Virus record (IMG/VR): IMGVR_UViG_3300032954_000044
Coordinates: 1 to 39,843 of that record
Reading direction: 5' to 3' (one strand)
DNA length: 39,843 bases
Origin: a virus
Positions 16,958-24,549 of this stretch are shown here, piece after piece; the first letter of the stretch is position 1, and every line of letters begins with the position of its first letter. The translations under genes were made by a program, and so were the position numbers. The notes below the pieces were generated by a model that saw only the letters and a list, made by a program, of their open reading frames with translations, did no database searches and was not told the DNA's origin.

Positions 16958-18762
16958 AAAGGGCTGGCGGCTGCACCCGCTTTCGCGAGGGTGAAGGCCG
17001 CTCGCACGTCTTCGGGCGTCGTTGACTTCGCCAGCGCGAATCCGATCTGCTCGACAACGTCATCTGCGATCGCATCCGACGTGAACCGGACGGCGGGCGA
17101 ACGGCCTTCCTTCATGGCCCGGAGCGCCTTGCGCTGCCACGCGGCCAGTTCTGCGGCCTTGCCGACGGGCGTCGGGGCGCCCTTGGGCTGACCACCGGGT
17201 GCGTTCTTGTCGGCCACGGCAGGCTCGCCCGGCTTCGTCTCCCCGGTGTTCTCGCCGGGTGCGCCGGACGGCGTCTCGGGCGGCTTGCCGTCCGGCGTCT
17301 CGACCGTCGCTCCGCCGGCCATCAGCTCCGACACGAGCACCGGACCCTGCGCGGTCGAGACGTACGCTTCCTTGAGCCCGGGCGGATCCTCGTCGATGCT
17401 CTCAGCCACCGTGTCGCCGCTGACCACGCCGAGGTTCATGTAGATCTGGTTGACCTGCGCCTCGACCAGACGGTCCTTGCCCTGGTCGAGGTCCTCGAAC
17501 CACAGTTCGAGCTCCGGCTGGCCGAGCGCCTGCGCGATGACGATGTCGAGCAGGCCCTTGAGGTGGAGGGCCGGGTTGCGGACGGAGCGGATGAACTCGA
17601 CGTCCTGGCTGACCTCGGCATCGCCCTTGCCGGATGTCACACCACCGCGCGAGGTCACGAAGCCCAGCGACCGCGGGTTCACGCCGTACGCGGCACAGGT
17701 GATGTGCATCAGCCATTCCTCGGCGTCGGTCGTGACATCGGGGTTCATCTGCTGGACGGCGTTGGTGCCGTTCGAGGCCGACGGGATGGGGATGACGCGG
17801 GACCGGGTGACGTCGTTGCCGGCGAGCAGGGCGTCGAGGTATTCGCGCAGTTCCTTGATCTGGGTCATGTCCCAGTTCTCGGGCGCTCGCAGGAACGCGG
17901 CGGGCAGCGTGCCCTCGGTGAACCGCGACAGGTCGAGCGTCTGCCGCCGCAGCGCCCGGTTGGCGGTCATCAGGACCCACTCGGCGGGCGGCGAGCCGTA
18001 GGGACTGCGAGACGTCTGCCAGTACGGCGCCGAGAGGATCTGGTTCTTCGGCCACCACCCCGACGGGAAGCCGCGGATCACCTGGATGTACGCGGGATCG
18101 GGCGGATCGGGCAGTCGGCCCCACTCGTCGACGATCGGGTAGATCGTCGTCCCGTCCACCACTTCGAGGCCGTACAACTGGCCGGCGAGGGTCGGACGGA
18201 GGAACAGGGTCGCGGAGTCGGTGGTGAAGAGGTCGTGCGCCCACTGCACGAGCCATGCGCCCCACGGGTCCTCCTGGTTGGGCGTCAGGAAGAAGCCGGT
18301 GACGTCGTTGATGGCGGACTCGAGCTTGGCGCCGCGTGCCTTCGCCTCGGCGCGCGACTGGCCGGTCACCTGCCGCGGACGGATCGACCACGTCAGCGAG
18401 CGCAGGTCGTCCTTGCGCTTCTCGATGCACAGGCGGGCGATGTCGTAGTTCTCGGCGAACGCCCGCAGCGTCGGGAAGTCGAGCCCCTCGTACTTGCGGG
18501 GCTGCGTGCTGATGTTGTAGCCGGGGACGTAGTCCCAGCGGCGCGGCGCCTCTTCCTCGGTGCGGACCGGTGTGACCGGCGATCCCGGGCCGAGGTTGGC
18601 GAGCGAGGCATCCCCGCCCAACTGGCGGGACAGTTGCGCCAGCGAGGTCGTCGTGACCGGCGGCTCTCCGACGGGCACCGGACCCTTGGCGAGGTTGCCG
18701 CCGGCGCGCAGCCATGCGGTGTAGTCGCGCGAGTTCATGCGGCGCGGATCGGTGGCGATCAT
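16771..18762 (-). CDS. Portal protein
   Basis: 663 residues in the unshifted frame, ATG overlapping the terminase stop (ATGA). Portal-type features: FPTLRAFAENYDIARLCIEKRKDDLRSL, FFLTPNQEDPW, FTTDSATLFLRP, VVDGTTIYPIVDEWG, LTANRALRRQT-type loop near residue 230, and EEWLMHITCAAYGVNPRSLGF. Portals form the dodecameric DNA channel at one capsid vertex. Residues ~480-545 are a Pro/Gly/Glu-rich linker and ~545-600 a helical segment. Residues 603-663 are Ser/Pro/Thr/Arg-rich and look like out-of-frame reading of the MuF coding sequence, supporting the frameshift at codons 601-602. Confidence 0.9.
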   Translation of the reverse strand: MIATDPRRMNSRDYTAWLRAGGNLAKGPVPVGEPPVTTTSLAQLSRQLGGDASLANLGPGSPVTPVRTEEEAPRRWDYVPGYNISTQPRKYEGLDFPTLRAFAENYDIARLCIEKRKDDLRSLTWSIRPRQVTGQSRAEAKARGAKLESAINDVTGFFLTPNQEDPWGAWLVQWAHDLFTTDSATLFLRPTLAGQLYGLEVVDGTTIYPIVDEWGRLPDPPDPAYIQVIRGFPSGWWPKNQILSAPYWQTSRSPYGSPPAEWVLMTANRALRRQTLDLSRFTEGTLPAAFLRAPENWDMTQIKELREYLDALLAGNDVTRSRVIPIPSASNGTNAVQQMNPDVTTDAEEWLMHITCAAYGVNPRSLGFVTSRGGVTSGKGDAEVSQDVEFIRSVRNPALHLKGLLDIVIAQALGQPELELWFEDLDQGKDRLVEAQVNQIYMNLGVVSGDTVAESIDEDPPGLKEAYVSTAQGPVLVSELMAGGATVETPDGKPPETPSGAPGENTGETKPGEPAVADKNAPGGQPKGAPTPVGKAAELAAWQRKALRAMKEGRSPAVRFTSDAIADDVVEQIGFALAKSTTPEDVRAAFTLAKAGAAASPLPAPASAGSSATSGRPTSTPSPTALDVRTGSARPLYPSTLRPDIRGARTSPSSLTQPQSFSR
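16937..16963 (-). promoter_or_regulatory. Programmed -1 frameshift signal CCCTTTA plus hairpin (portal-MuF)
   Basis: In the portal frame codons 601-602 are CCT TTA preceded by AGC, so the site reads C CCT TTA, an exact X XXY YYZ heptamer (16963-16957). A 6-nt spacer follows (16956-16951), then a perfect palindrome CCGGCG / CGCCGG (16950-16937). Spacing of 5-9 nt to a stable hairpin is the usual design of bacterial -1 shift sites. The TTA leucine codon is itself unusual in DNA this rich in GC. Confidence 0.72.
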
Positions 18763-20084
18763 GCCGCGGCCTTCTCAGCCTTCTCGGCCGCCATCCGGTC
18801 GAGTTCCTGGCGCATGTAGTCACCCCACCCGGAGCCGCCCTCGGTCAGTTCGGTCAGGGCGTACACGACCGCATCGAGCCGGTCGTCGTGCTCGTTGGCG
18901 ACCGGGAACGTCGTCTGCTGGTCTTCGAGCGCCTCGAACGTACCGATGTGGTGGACGCGGTTCTGCTCGTACAGGAGCGAGATCGGCTCGGCACGGAGCG
19001 TCTTGCCACGGGATGCGGTGATCTTCCGGACGGGTAGCCCGGGACGGACCTTCTGGACGGTCGACACGACCATGTCGCCGCCGTTGTTCACCTCGGCGAG
19101 GATCGCGTCGGCCTTGTGCGTGTCGTACGCATCGACGGCCTTCGTCGCCCAGCCGTTCGGCGAGAGGTGGTAGCCGTCCGCGGCCAGCACGTAGAGCTGT
19201 CCGTCCTTGCCCTTCGCGGCGACGGCGATCGCACTCTCGTCCGATTCCTCGTCGGCAGTGGCAGCCGGGTCGATCGCGACCACGATGCGGGCGTACTCGC
19301 GCTTCGGGTCGGGCATGACCCGGTTGCGCTCGATCCACTCGTACTGCCACAGCGCCCCGGGGACATCGACGAGCAGCTCGCCGGCGAGCTCCTGGCGCCC
19401 GGTGCGGGTGCCCTTGTACTTGGCGTACAGCAGCGCCCGGACGTCCTCGTGGAGGAACGGGTTGTCGTCCGTCGTGGCGTGCGTGACAGCCGTGCCCGGA
19501 TCGGCGACGAGCGCGCGGATCTTCGGGCGGGGTTTCGGGGTCGTGGTGAAGATCGCCACCGGGTGCGAGCCGAGCCGCAGCCCGAACTCCATCATGGCGA
19601 AGGTGTCGTCGAGCTGGCGCCAGGCGGCGATCTCGTCGCCCCACACGACGCAGTGCTGCGGGCCGCGGAGGCGTTCGGGATCCTCCGGCAGGTAGGCGCC
19701 GAAGATGCGGCCCTCGGCGCCGTTGGGCCACGTCACCACGCCGCGGTTGCTGTTGAACCGGACGCGGGGATTGGCGACCTTCAGCCCCGAGACACCGTCC
19801 ACGCACGTCTCACGGGCGTCCTGGAGCGTCGTGCTGATGATCGCGGCTCGATGCCCACCGGACGCGCCAGCGATGCACGCCGGGCCTTCCATGTGGGCAT
19901 CGAGCCAATGTGCGGCGGCGTCCGTCTTGCCGGCGCCGCGTCCGGCCATCAGCAGCCAGTAGTGCCACGGACCAGTGGGCGGCAACTGGTGCGGGCGGGG
20001 TGTCCATCGCGTGACGGGCAGGGCGAACCGCTTCGCGGCGACCGCGAAGGGATCGAGCTGCCCGGGCGCGATGGCGAGCGTCAT
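18759..20084 (-). CDS. terL: Terminase large subunit
   Basis: 441 residues, ATG start, overlaps the portal start by 4 bases. The packaging motor: N-terminal ATPase with Walker A GRGAGKT (48-54) and Walker B VVWGDE (146-151), coupling-type motif TTTPKP near 180. The C-terminal RNase H-like nuclease shows acidic residues at D272 (VVAIDPAAT), E331 (AILAEVNNGG) and D400/D401/D404 (EHDDRLDAVVYAL). All key residues are present and the length is normal. Confidence 0.95.
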   Translation of the reverse strand: MTLAIAPGQLDPFAVAAKRFALPVTRWTPRPHQLPPTGPWHYWLLMAGRGAGKTDAAAHWLDAHMEGPACIAGASGGHRAAIISTTLQDARETCVDGVSGLKVANPRVRFNSNRGVVTWPNGAEGRIFGAYLPEDPERLRGPQHCVVWGDEIAAWRQLDDTFAMMEFGLRLGSHPVAIFTTTPKPRPKIRALVADPGTAVTHATTDDNPFLHEDVRALLYAKYKGTRTGRQELAGELLVDVPGALWQYEWIERNRVMPDPKREYARIVVAIDPAATADEESDESAIAVAAKGKDGQLYVLAADGYHLSPNGWATKAVDAYDTHKADAILAEVNNGGDMVVSTVQKVRPGLPVRKITASRGKTLRAEPISLLYEQNRVHHIGTFEALEDQQTTFPVANEHDDRLDAVVYALTELTEGGSGWGDYMRQELDRMAAEKAEKAAA

Positions 20085-20091
20085 CGTGGGC

Positions 20092-20736
20092 TCAGGCGCC
20101 GTAGTTGCCGCTAACGAGCTGGGCGGAGACGACGGGCGCGGTGCCGTTGGGCAGCCCGACGGCGACGTAGAACCCGGTCTTGGCCGAGTCGGTGATCGAG
20201 AGGATGTAGCTGCCGTCGGCCTTCGTCTGGCTGAGGAGCGCCTTCTTCGCGGTCAGCGCCCCGAAGTCGGAGCCGCTGGATGCCTTGGCGGCGACCGCGC
20301 CGGATGCACTCGTGGCGGTGAGCCCGATGCCGGTCGCTGCGTCACTGAGCCAGATCAGGATCGGGATCGACCGGGCGAGGTTGTTCCCCGCGGCGTCCTT
20401 CGCCTGGATCGTGACCTCGCAGACGTTCGACGACCCGGCGGCCGGCGTCAGCGTGAACGCGGCAGGCGTGTCGGTGATCGCGAGCCCGGCGCGATCCGTC
20501 TCGCGCTGGCTGATGATCGTGATCGTGGCGTTGATGGCGTGGGTCGCCTTGGCCGTGTCGGCGTAGCCGCGCCGGCCGCGCCACGTCGTGCCCTGCGTGC
20601 CTTCGATGAACAGGATGGCCTCGGTGCCGATGAAGCCGATGAAGGGCGCCACGTGGCTTGTCGCGGCGGCCGAGACGGTGATGAGCTCGTCGTTCGGGCC
20701 GATGGCTGCGGCGAGGGTGATGGTCGAGTCGGACAC
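20092..20736 (-). CDS. Putative virion decoration/head protein between terminase genes
   Basis: 214 residues, GTG start with AAGGAGA 4-5 bases upstream. Residues 1-75 (STITLAAAIGPNDELITVSA, then GFIGTEAILFIEGTQGTTW and RRGYADTAKATHAINATI) form a beta-rich domain like those in phage baseplate or decoration proteins. Residues ~85-214 resemble an Ig-like surface domain (FTLTPAAGSSNVCEVTIQAKD, ADGSYILSITDSAKTGFYV). Its place between the small and large terminase genes is unusual for a structural gene. No enzyme motif is visible. Confidence 0.62.
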   Translation of the reverse strand: MSDSTITLAAAIGPNDELITVSAAATSHVAPFIGFIGTEAILFIEGTQGTTWRGRRGYADTAKATHAINATITIISQRETDRAGLAITDTPAAFTLTPAAGSSNVCEVTIQAKDAAGNNLARSIPILIWLSDAATGIGLTATSASGAVAAKASSGSDFGALTAKKALLSQTKADGSYILSITDSAKTGFYVAVGLPNGTAPVVSAQLVSGNYGA

Positions 20737-20745
20737 GGGTTCTCC

Positions 20746-21450
20746 TTAGTTCCGGGATGTGGCGTTGACGGCCGCGAGGGATGGGGACAGGGCGGCGAAG
20801 CCCTCGGAAGCGAGCAGGCGGGCCTTGGCGTAGCGGTCGGGATCGAGCTCCAGTCCGTCGATGACCTTCTCGACCACCGATGCGATCAGGTCGGCCTGCC
20901 GTTCGACGAGGTCGACGATGCGGCTCTGGATGCCCGCGTCCACGGCCGCCTTGGCGTACTTCGCGAGACGGTCGGCCCACTCGCCGTAGAGCTTCACGAG
21001 CGCCCGGACCTCTTCGGAGACGGGGATCGCGTCGCCGTCGCGGGTCAGGTCGAGGATGTCGCCGATCAGCCCGACCCGGCCGGTATCCGCGGTGACCATC
21101 GCCTGCACGCTCTGGCGCAGGAATGCGACGTTGCCGGCGGCTTCCCAGACGAGTTCGAGCAGGGCCTGCGCCGGGTCCTTCTCGATCGGCTCGCCGAACT
21201 TCGCCAGCGCGGCGGCGGCCGCGAGTTGCTTGCCGTGGCTGCGGCCGTTCGGGGTGCGCCCGAAGTGCAGCCAGCAGTTCCCGAAGCCCGGGTGATCCGT
21301 CCGCGTTCCCGCGTGCTGGCGGCAGGGCTTGCCGGTGCTCTTGATGATCGCGCCGCACCGGAGTCCTGTTGCCCTTTCGGGAGAGGTCGAACCTTCCGGG
21401 TCAACCGCTCGCGAGAGGGCAACAGGGGTGCCCGTGGTCGGTGGGCTCAT
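20746..21450 (-). CDS. terS: Terminase small subunit, zinc-finger type
   Basis: 234 residues, ATG start, 4-base overlap with the upstream gene. Residues ~32-63 hold a Cys/His cluster (CGAIIKSTGKPCRQHAG, then GFGNCWLHFG) seen in many actinophage-type small terminases and likely to bind zinc and DNA. The remainder is helical: ALLELVWEAAGNVAFLRQSVQ, VRALVKLYGEWADRLAKYAK, consistent with ring-forming oligomerisation. It lies upstream of the large subunit with one gene between. Confidence 0.8.
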   Translation of the reverse strand: MSPPTTGTPVALSRAVDPEGSTSPERATGLRCGAIIKSTGKPCRQHAGTRTDHPGFGNCWLHFGRTPNGRSHGKQLAAAAALAKFGEPIEKDPAQALLELVWEAAGNVAFLRQSVQAMVTADTGRVGLIGDILDLTRDGDAIPVSEEVRALVKLYGEWADRLAKYAKAAVDAGIQSRIVDLVERQADLIASVVEKVIDGLELDPDRYAKARLLASEGFAALSPSLAAVNATSRN

Positions 21451-21791
21451 GCGCTGCCCCCGGCGACGAGTGCCAGCCGCGGACGTTCGATCGGCTCATC
21501 GGTGACAAGGCCGACCGGCTTCAGCCAGTGCGCGAAGATCCCCTCGTCCGCCACCCGAACGCCGAGCATCCCGTGGATGGACACGGCCTCGGCGACCTGC
21601 TCATGGGTCACCGCGAGTTCGTTCCCGTCGGTGGCAGCCAGCATCACGGCGACGATGCCGCCGTACAGGTTCGCCAGTTCTCCGGCCTGATCCGCGCGCT
21701 GGCGTTCGGAGAGGGCGATCTCACGGAGACGGGCGATCTGGCGGTTCTTGTCCACCTCGAACATGGCAGCGGTGATCGGGTCGGTGGCCAT
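21447..21791 (-). CDS. Small helical protein of unknown function
   Basis: 114 residues from the ATG at 21791, which overlaps the previous stop as TGATG; a longer reading to 21824 is rejected because the upstream gene occupies it. The sequence (ITAAMFEVDKNRQIARLREIALSERQRADQAGELANLYG, HEQVAEAVSIHGMLGVRV) is helical and charged. It could be an accessory packaging or regulatory protein because it directly precedes the small terminase. No family recognised. Confidence 0.68.
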   Translation of the reverse strand: MATDPITAAMFEVDKNRQIARLREIALSERQRADQAGELANLYGGIVAVMLAATDGNELAVTHEQVAEAVSIHGMLGVRVADEGIFAHWLKPVGLVTDEPIERPRLALVAGGSA

Positions 21792-22093
21792 CAGGACTCG
21801 ATGACCTCGCGCTCGAATACCCATGCCCCCGGACCGCTAGAGCCGTCGTACCGCCGCGAGGGCCACTTCGCGTATTCGCCTTCCGGCGCCTCGACGAACG
21901 TGTAGACGAGCCGCGGATTGCCCGGTCCGCTCCAGTCGAGCTTGGTTTCGGTTGCGTTCTCCGGGCGGTAGTGCGATCGGGCGAACCGCTCGCGGTCCGC
22001 CGCATCGAGAGCGGCAAGCGCCAGCTCGCGAGTCGCGTACACCTCGACGCCGTCCACGCCGTAGTCGCCGCCGGGGACGAGATAGACCTTCAC
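21791..22093 (-). CDS. Hypothetical protein, 100 residues
   Basis: GTG start at 22093 overlapping the previous stop (GTGA); stop overlaps the next ATG. Begins MKVYLVPGGDYGVDGVEVYAT, followed by a helix RELALAALDAADRERFA and an aromatic C-terminal half (LVYTFVEAPEGEYAKWPSRRY). Small soluble phage protein of the type that often carries a compact alpha/beta fold. Function unknown. Confidence 0.65.
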   Translation of the reverse strand: MKVYLVPGGDYGVDGVEVYATRELALAALDAADRERFARSHYRPENATETKLDWSGPGNPRLVYTFVEAPEGEYAKWPSRRYDGSSGPGAWVFEREVIES

Positions 22094-22320
22094 GCGCCCA
22101 CCTCGTCGGTGTCAGTCGGCACGAGCGCGTGCAGCACGTCGTCCCGCGTCGCCTGGAGTTCGGCCCGGTGCGCCTCGAGCCGTGCGATCGTCGCCGTCAG
22201 TTCGCGCATCGGTCGATCCACGTCCCACGCCGGGACGGTCCCCCGCGGGTGAGCGCGTTGATAGAGCCGGAACCCGATCAGCCCCGCGAGGGTGGCATAG
22301 ACGGCGACCGCGACGATCAC
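22090..22320 (-). CDS. Small membrane-anchored coiled-coil protein (spanin-like or Rz-like candidate)
   Basis: 76 residues, GTG start, 4-base overlaps on both sides. Residues 1-20 (IVAVAVYATLAGLIGFRLYQ) are one membrane helix; residues ~35-66 (RPMRELTATIARLEAHRAELQATRDDVL) are a coiled coil. This architecture, right after the two-helix holin candidate, is that of an i-spanin or a holin regulator. There is no overlapping lipoprotein gene, so a spanin role is only a suggestion. Confidence 0.6.
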   Translation of the reverse strand: MIVAVAVYATLAGLIGFRLYQRAHPRGTVPAWDVDRPMRELTATIARLEAHRAELQATRDDVLHALVPTDTDEVGA

Positions 22321-22523
22321 TGGCGCTTCGCCTGCTTTGCCTGATGCGCGCTCACGACCTGTGCCGCAATCGCTGGACTGTTGGCGATCAGCATCACCAC
22401 CGCACCGATCGCCGCGACGATCAGGTCGTTCAGTGCTGGTGCGAACCCGGCGATGTAGGCGATGACGGCATAGACAGCGAGCAGCGCGCCGAGCCAGGCG
22501 TTCGCAGGACGGTTGAGGATCAT
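22317..22523 (-). CDS. Two-helix holin candidate
   Basis: 68 residues from the ATG at 22523. Two hydrophobic segments are visible, about 9-28 (LGALLAVYAVIAYIAGFA) and 33-57 (LIVAAIGAVVMLIANSP...), with a short, highly charged C-terminus ending HQAKQAKRQ. Size, two helices and basic tail match class II holins. The gene directly follows the papain-like peptidase, forming a possible lysis pair, and overlaps the next membrane protein by 4 bases. Confidence 0.6.
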   Translation of the reverse strand: MILNRPANAWLGALLAVYAVIAYIAGFAPALNDLIVAAIGAVVMLIANSPAIAAQVVSAHQAKQAKRQ

Positions 22524-22527
22524 CGGG

Positions 22528-23274
22528 TCAGCCTCCGACGTGTGGATCCGGCGAGATGTCGGCCGTCGTCCAGGCGTCGTGCATGGCGTGCAGACATCCC
22601 GCGTACGGGTCGTACGAGTTGCCGTTGCTGCCCCACGCCGCGCCCCACGAGTTGCGCACGAGGAACGACCCACCAGCGACGTTGTCGTCCCAACCGAAGA
22701 TGAAGCGCGCGTGTCCGCCGACCACCGAACCGACCGGCTTCGGCAGGACACCGTTCACCGGCTTGAACCAGTTGCCGTACCAGCTCGTGGCGATCCAGAT
22801 CGGCACCTTGAGCTGCGCCAGGGCAGACTTGATCGTCGCCGCCGCGAAGCTGACCGCGTGGTAGCTCGCGATCTTGAACTCGGGCGCCGTGGCCGGCTTG
22901 CCGGTGAGCGGCTGACCCTGCTTCAGCAGCACGTTCAACGCCGCGCGAACCGTCGTACCGCGCTGGTCGTTCGGCGGACCCGGCAGACCGTCGATGGCCT
23001 CGGCGTGCGTGTACAGCCATTCCTCGTCGAGTGGCGGCCAGCCGGACGGCCAATCGCCGTCGGAACGCTCTTCCTGCTGCCGTGCGCCGGTTCCCGAGAA
23101 CGCCACGCATCGGCCGGTGTTGCCCTGGTTGAGAACTGGCGCCAGGAGTGACAAAACGAACCGTCGCGGCAGCGGCGCGGCCATATCGAGGTGTTCCTCG
23201 ACCTTGTAGTCGCGATGGTCGGGATGCGACGGATACGCGCCGAGGAGGCGTTCGTCGAGGATGAGATCAGCCAT
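22528..23274 (-). CDS. Papain-family (C1) cysteine peptidase
   Basis: 248 residues, ATG start. The C1 catalytic set is complete and in order: Gln50 and Cys56 in LNQGNTGRCVAFS, His188 in VVGGHARFIFGWD, Asn208 in FLVRNSWGAAWG. The N-terminus YPSHPDHRDYKV is the type that precedes the catalytic domain in bacterial and phage C1 peptidases. No signal peptide or membrane segment is seen. Because it abuts a holin candidate and no amidase, muramidase or transglycosylase-type endolysin is recognised in the window, it may act in lysis, or in processing virion or host envelope proteins. Enzyme class is confident; role is inference. Confidence 0.85.
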   Translation of the reverse strand: MADLILDERLLGAYPSHPDHRDYKVEEHLDMAAPLPRRFVLSLLAPVLNQGNTGRCVAFSGTGARQQEERSDGDWPSGWPPLDEEWLYTHAEAIDGLPGPPNDQRGTTVRAALNVLLKQGQPLTGKPATAPEFKIASYHAVSFAAATIKSALAQLKVPIWIATSWYGNWFKPVNGVLPKPVGSVVGGHARFIFGWDDNVAGGSFLVRNSWGAAWGSNGNSYDPYAGCLHAMHDAWTTADISPDPHVGG

Positions 23275-23560
23275 TTGGAACCTCCGTCGGCAGCACCATC
23301 GGCGGCCGGTAGCCGGGCACGGTCACAAGACGGGCGACGAGTCCTGATGGCGCTTCATCGCGGACGGCTGGCATCACGGCTTCGACGTAGAGCGTCGTGC
23401 CTTCACGCATGAACCCGTCCCAGCCCTCCGGGATCACCACGTAGGTCGTCGGGCCGAGCATCGGTTGCGGTGCCGGTGCAGCCGATCGCAGGGCCGACAT
23501 GACGCAGTCGCAGTCCGGGCGAGCGCATGGACCGGAGTGGCCCCATGAGATCTCGTTCAC
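23267..23560 (-). CDS. Small Cys-rich-N-terminus protein
   Basis: 97 residues, GTG start overlapping a preceding TGA. N-terminus SGPCARPDCDCVMSAL contains three closely spaced Cys (C-x4-C-x-C), possibly a metal site; the middle (GPTTYVVIPEGWDGFM, TTLYVEAVMPAVRD) is beta-rich. It overlaps the peptidase start by 8 bases, so the two are likely co-translated. Function unknown. Confidence 0.62.
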   Translation of the reverse strand: MNEISWGHSGPCARPDCDCVMSALRSAAPAPQPMLGPTTYVVIPEGWDGFMREGTTLYVEAVMPAVRDEAPSGLVARLVTVPGYRPPMVLPTEVPNG

Positions 23561-23619
23561 CGAACGTCCTCGGGATGGTCAGACGGGTCGTTCGGGTCGC
23601 GCGGCAGTGGCTCGCTCAC
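23557..23619 (-). CDS. Possible 20-residue peptide bridging two genes
   Basis: GTG at 23619 to TGA at 23557, reading MSEPLPRDPNDPSDHPEDVR. Both ends overlap neighbours as GTGA, the pattern used throughout this operon, and it fills what would otherwise be a 55-base gap. The sequence is acidic and Pro-rich with no recognisable motif. It may only serve to carry ribosomes across the gap. Confidence 0.35.
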   Translation of the reverse strand: MSEPLPRDPNDPSDHPEDVR

Positions 23620-23876
23620 GGACGGAGCTCGGGCGGGAAGAACGACGGGATGCGGCGCCAGAGCTGCCAATAGGCGGCGTAGCCGTCGCCTTCGCATCGC
23701 TCAAAGGCTTGCCAGCGCCAGCCGTATCCATCGCGCCTCGCATCGATGTCCGCGATGTTCAGCGCATGGATGTGGTCGATGACGCGGATCGTGTAGCTGA
23801 AGACCAGCAGGGCGCGGATCACCAGGATGGCGCACAGGGCGAACGACGCGGCCAGGCCTGCGGCGATGGCGTCCAC
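23616..23876 (-). CDS. Small membrane protein
   Basis: 86 residues from a GTG at 23876 that overlaps the preceding TAG (TAGTG). Residues ~3-27 (IAAGLAASFALCAILVIRALLVF) are one membrane helix. The rest (DGYGWRWQAFERCEGDGYAAYWQLWRRI) is very aromatic and basic, likely membrane-adherent. Part of a run of three small membrane genes upstream of the peptidase/holin pair. Function unknown; lysis control or host membrane modification are possible. Confidence 0.65.
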   Translation of the reverse strand: MDAIAAGLAASFALCAILVIRALLVFSYTIRVIDHIHALNIADIDARRDGYGWRWQAFERCEGDGYAAYWQLWRRIPSFFPPELRP

Positions 23877-24205
23877 TACCGCCGCCACCGCGGCAACCGC
23901 AGGTCGTGATTCGCCCAGAAGTGGCCGAGGATCAGCAGGGACGAGGCGATGACGAGCCCGCGGATCGTGTTCATCACGAAGCGCCCGATCGTGATGTAGT
24001 CGGGCGTGCCGATCGACCACGCAGAGACGAGCGTGACGACCGCGATGAGGAACAGGGTCGTCGTCAGCGGTCCGTCGACGTAGGTGATCCAGTCGTGGAT
24101 CGTCCGGTGCCTTCGAAGCGCCCGCAGGAACGTCTCGAACAGCGCCACGCCCGACAGGACGATCGCGGCGAGCGACGCGATGATGGCGAGCTGCTGGTAG
24201 GTCAC
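23876..24205 (-). CDS. Three-helix membrane protein
   Basis: 109 residues, GTG start overlapping the upstream stop (GTGA). Hydrophobic helices at about 3-26 (QQLAIIASLAAIVLSGVALF), 45-65 (TTTLFLIAVVTLVSAW) and 75-96 (NTIRGLVIASSLLILGHFW), linked by a basic loop (RALRRHRTIHDW). Size and topology suit a holin or antiholin as well as a generic phage membrane protein. Middle gene of a coupled membrane-gene run. Confidence 0.65.
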   Translation of the reverse strand: MTYQQLAIIASLAAIVLSGVALFETFLRALRRHRTIHDWITYVDGPLTTTLFLIAVVTLVSAWSIGTPDYITIGRFVMNTIRGLVIASSLLILGHFWANHDLRLPRWRR

Positions 24206-24453
24206 AGCCGCCGCGTCCCGACGAGCCGGATGACCGCACCGCGGTTCAGGATCGCCAGCAGGCCGCCCATCTCGACCCCAAACAGGCCCAGATCGACCGA
24301 GGACGGCGACGGCAGATGCGCCAGCTCGAACAGGGACGGCGCGAAGAGCGAGTACAGGATCTGGATCGTCATCACGATCACCAGGACCACTGCGGCGATC
24401 TCGGCGATGCGATCGAGCCGCGCCTGTCGCTGCGGATCGGCAGGAGCCGGCAT
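24202..24453 (-). CDS. Small membrane protein with one or two helices
   Basis: 83 residues, ATG start. A basic N-terminus (PQRQARLDRIAE) precedes a clear membrane helix (IAAVVLVIVMTIQILYSLF); a second weaker hydrophobic stretch follows (VDLGLFGVEMGGLLAILN). First of the three coupled membrane genes. Function unknown. Confidence 0.62.
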   Translation of the reverse strand: MPAPADPQRQARLDRIAEIAAVVLVIVMTIQILYSLFAPSLFELAHLPSPSSVDLGLFGVEMGGLLAILNRGAVIRLVGTRRL

Positions 24454-24525
24454 TCACGCCGACCATGCAAGTCGTGTCTCAGTTGACCGGCCCGGACGCG
24501 CAGCGACTCGAAAGCACGCCGGCAT
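24454..24525 (-). CDS. Possible 23-residue ORF in 96-bp gap
   Basis: ATG at 24525 to a TGA that directly touches the next ATG. Reads MPACFRVAARPGRSTETR plus LAWSA. There is no good ribosome site and an 8-codon ORF precedes it. The gap 24454-24549 otherwise shows nothing I can name. Included because tight packing is the rule here. Confidence 0.22.
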   Translation of the reverse strand: MPACFRVAARPGRSTETRLAWSA

Positions 24526-24549
24526 CTCAGCGTCCACACGTCGAAGTGG

